Source: an uncultured Lachnospiraceae bacterium
Lineage (GTDB): Bacteria > Bacillota > Clostridia > Lachnospirales > Lachnospiraceae
Direction of reading: 5' to 3'
DNA: 64,000 bases
Assembly (NCBI GenBank): GCA_910586615.1
Contig: CAJUJP010000022.1
Location: 1 to 64,000, forward strand
The translations under genes and the position numbers were made by a program. Under the pieces are notes generated by a model. The model worked only from the letters and a program-made list of their open reading frames with translations. It was not told the DNA's origin and made no database searches. How positions within the stretch are numbered: the stretch's first letter is position 1; the number at the start of each line of letters is the position of its first letter. Shown in pieces: positions 62,898-64,000 of the stretch.

Positions 62898-62908
62898 GTG
62901 AGGAAAAT

Positions 62909-63553
62909 ATGAAAACGAAAGTAATGATTGCAGATGATCATAATCTGATCAGAGAGGGAATTAAACAGTTATTAGAATTTGATGGAAGTATGGAAATTGT
63001 GGCTGAGGCATCCAACGGGATAGATTGTCTTGAAAAGATAGAGACTGTTGATGTGGAAATTTTATTATTGGATATCAATATGCCTGAAATGAATGGACTT
63101 GAAGTTTTAGAAGAAATAAAAAACAGAAAAATTGATATTAAAGTTTTGATTCTTACTGTACATAATGAGTTGGAGTATTTGATCAAGGCAGTTGATATCG
63201 GAGCAGATGGATATATTTTAAAAGATTCTGAGTCAACGGAATTGAAAAGAGCGATTCATTCTGTTTTGTCCGGTGAGAACTATATTCAGGCAAGTTTGAT
63301 TCCGGCACTGAATAATCGTCTTGCAAACAGAGATATTGATAAAGATAAAATTGATTCTTTGACAACTCGTGAGATGGAAGTATTGATTCAGGTAGCCAAT
63401 GGAATGTCAAATAAAGAAATTGCAACTAATTTGAATATCAGTGAGAGGACAGTTAAAAATCATATTTCTAATATCTTTAAGAAAACAGATGTATCTGACC
63501 GTACTCAGGCAGCAGTGTTTGCAATTAAAAATAATATTATTACATTGTTTTAG
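62909..63553 (+). CDS. NarL/DegU-family response regulator
   Basis: 214 residues. Receiver domain with acidic pair DD at 9-10, phosphoacceptor Asp55 in LLLDINMPEMNG, Thr near 85 and Lys near 107. C-terminal LuxR-type HTH (LTTREMEVLIQVANGMSNKEI, given here as LTTREMEVL and GMSNKEIATNLNISERTVKN). Phosphorylated by the upstream kinase. GTGAGGA precedes the ATG. Confidence 0.94.
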   Translation: MKTKVMIADDHNLIREGIKQLLEFDGSMEIVAEASNGIDCLEKIETVDVEILLLDINMPEMNGLEVLEEIKNRKIDIKVLILTVHNELEYLIKAVDIGADGYILKDSESTELKRAIHSVLSGENYIQASLIPALNNRLANRDIDKDKIDSLTTREMEVLIQVANGMSNKEIATNLNISERTVKNHISNIFKKTDVSDRTQAAVFAIKNNIITLF

Positions 63554-63610
63554 TGAATATCCCTTTGTGACAGTAATTTATAATAATATTGAAAATAAAA
63601 TATCCAAAAT

Positions 63611-63640
63611 GGGCAGTCACGTGTTGATGGATGACTGCCC
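63611..63640. terminator. Probable terminator after the response regulator
   Basis: GGGCAGTCA at 63611-63619 pairs perfectly with TGACTGCCC at 63632-63640, 58 bases after the stop. The following sequence is only weakly T-rich; on the minus strand a better T run follows, so it may act in both directions. Confidence 0.6.
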
Positions 63641-63658
63641 GATAAATTGGAATTGAAC

Positions 63659-63704
63659 AAAATCGCTGCGCGATGGCCTGCCAAGGCTGTGGCATAGCGA
63701 TTTT
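63659..63704. repeat. Hairpin with AAAATCGC/GCGATTTT stem
   Basis: AAAATCGCT at 63659-63667 and AGCGATTTT at 63696-63704 form a 9-bp stem with an inner GCC/GGC pair. The same eight-base arms form the hairpin at 7284-7306. Confidence 0.55.
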
Positions 63705-63824
63705 CTGTTTTCTATAACAAAAGCAGTGGAAAGCAAGTCCTAAAAGTAGTATTGTTAAGTCACCACAACGAAACAATCAAACAGGATCGACCTTCCCACT
63801 GCCTATGAAAAGAATACCATCCTT

Positions 63825-63847
63825 CCGCTTGGTTGGCAAGCGGTTTT
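63825..63847 (+). terminator. Intrinsic terminator before the recombinase gene
   Basis: CCGCTTG at 63825-63831 and CAAGCGG at 63837-63843 with loop GTTGG, followed by TTTT. It would stop transcription entering the mobile gene from the two-component operon. Confidence 0.65.
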
Positions 63848-63861
63848 ATGACCCAAATGCG

Positions 63862-63909
63862 CCTCCGTGTAAAGTAGTGTTTTTGATTACTACTGATTTT
63901 ACATGGAGG
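63862..63909 (+). promoter_or_regulatory. Long hairpin enclosing the ribosome binding site of the recombinase gene
   Basis: CCTCCGTGTAAAGTAGT at 63862-63878 pairs with ACTACT at 63889-63894 and TTTACATGGAGG at 63898-63909, with a 3-base bulge and one G-T pair. The GGAGG at 63905-63909 is the Shine-Dalgarno sequence for the ATG at 63918, and it pairs fully with CCTCC. Confidence 0.7.
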
Positions 63910-63917
63910 ATTTTATT

Positions 63918-64000
63918 ATGTACGAAAAATATTTAGAACAGCTTGAGGAAGCCGGAAAAATCCGTAACCTCAAAGAACATTCCATTACCTGCTATAAAAA
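63918..64000 (+). CDS. Probable tyrosine recombinase/integrase, N-terminus only
   Basis: Only 27 codons lie in the window (MYEKYLEQLEEAGK, then IRNLKEHSITCYK). The helical, Glu/Lys-rich start with a L-x-x-x-T-x-x-x-Y-K pattern resembles the N-terminal SAM-like domain of phage-type and transposon integrases. This is a weak family call on a short stretch. GGAGG lies 8 bases before the ATG. Confidence 0.45.
   Translation, partial: MYEKYLEQLEEAGKIRNLKEHSITCYK

Noticed and set aside
1..64000. CRISPR array, tRNA or rRNA genes
   Set aside because: No regularly spaced repeats and no tRNA cloverleaf or rRNA sequence were recognised by eye; a tool search would be needed to exclude a missed tRNA.

Overview
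The window is a chromosomal segment around the replication origin of a Gram-positive anaerobe, most likely a Lachnospiraceae (Clostridia). This rests on the gene order rpmH-oriC-dnaA-dnaN-yaaA-recF-gyrB-gyrA, on consistent AGGAGG-type ribosome binding sites, and on typical family genes (DegV, TSCPD protein, FeoB with a Cys-rich partner, flavin reductase-rubredoxin fusion, DUF4358 lipoprotein, GH36 and pullulanase). No rRNA, tRNA or CRISPR array was seen. Species cannot be fixed from the sequence.

The origin (about 48.14-48.64 kb, with a second DnaA-box cluster at 46.45-46.78 kb) divides the window. To its left the leading strand is minus: dnaA, dnaN, yaaA, recF, gyrB and gyrA run leftward. 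To its right rpmH, rnpA, yidD, yidC, jag/khpB, mnmE, mnmG and rsmG run rightward. The usual soj/spo0J pair does not follow rsmG; a B12-binding radical SAM protein comes next.

Region by region. 0-2.4 kb: HPr-like protein, 1-phosphofructokinase, and an HTH protein with a Gly-rich five-residue repeat array. 2.6-5.6 kb: an iron-uptake operon feoA-feoA-feoB plus a 45-residue FeoB-associated gene, behind two DtxR-like palindromes. 5.7-10.6 kb: pgi, murG, TSCPD protein, a membrane protein and DegV. 10.7-21.5 kb: an eight-gene leftward operon for what looks like a surface polymer (class II aldolase, tandem nucleotidyltransferase, membrane protein fused to a uridine-kinase-like domain, HAD phosphatase, GT2, GDPD-like protein, two large GT-C-like membrane proteins). 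I do not recognise this gene set as a described pathway. 21.7-26.9 kb: anchored pullulanase and GH36 alpha-galactosidase. 27-31 kb: DUF4358 lipoprotein divergent from an MBOAT/SGNH O-acetylation pair, then exoA. 31-39 kb: small accessory units (MgtC, DUF2975-HTH-DUF4173-like, MATE, flavoredoxin-rubredoxin, Cys-rich protein, HTH-membrane regulator, phosphoesterase).

57.8-64 kb is AT-rich accessory DNA: a two-gene CHR transporter with a divergent LysR, an alpha/beta hydrolase, a composite scar made of pieces of that hydrolase and of a response regulator, an intact DegS/DegU-like two-component pair, and the first codons of a probable tyrosine recombinase whose ribosome binding site lies inside a long hairpin. 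Several small hairpin elements sit between genes or just upstream of start codons. By eye the left third is clearly richer in GC than the right half.
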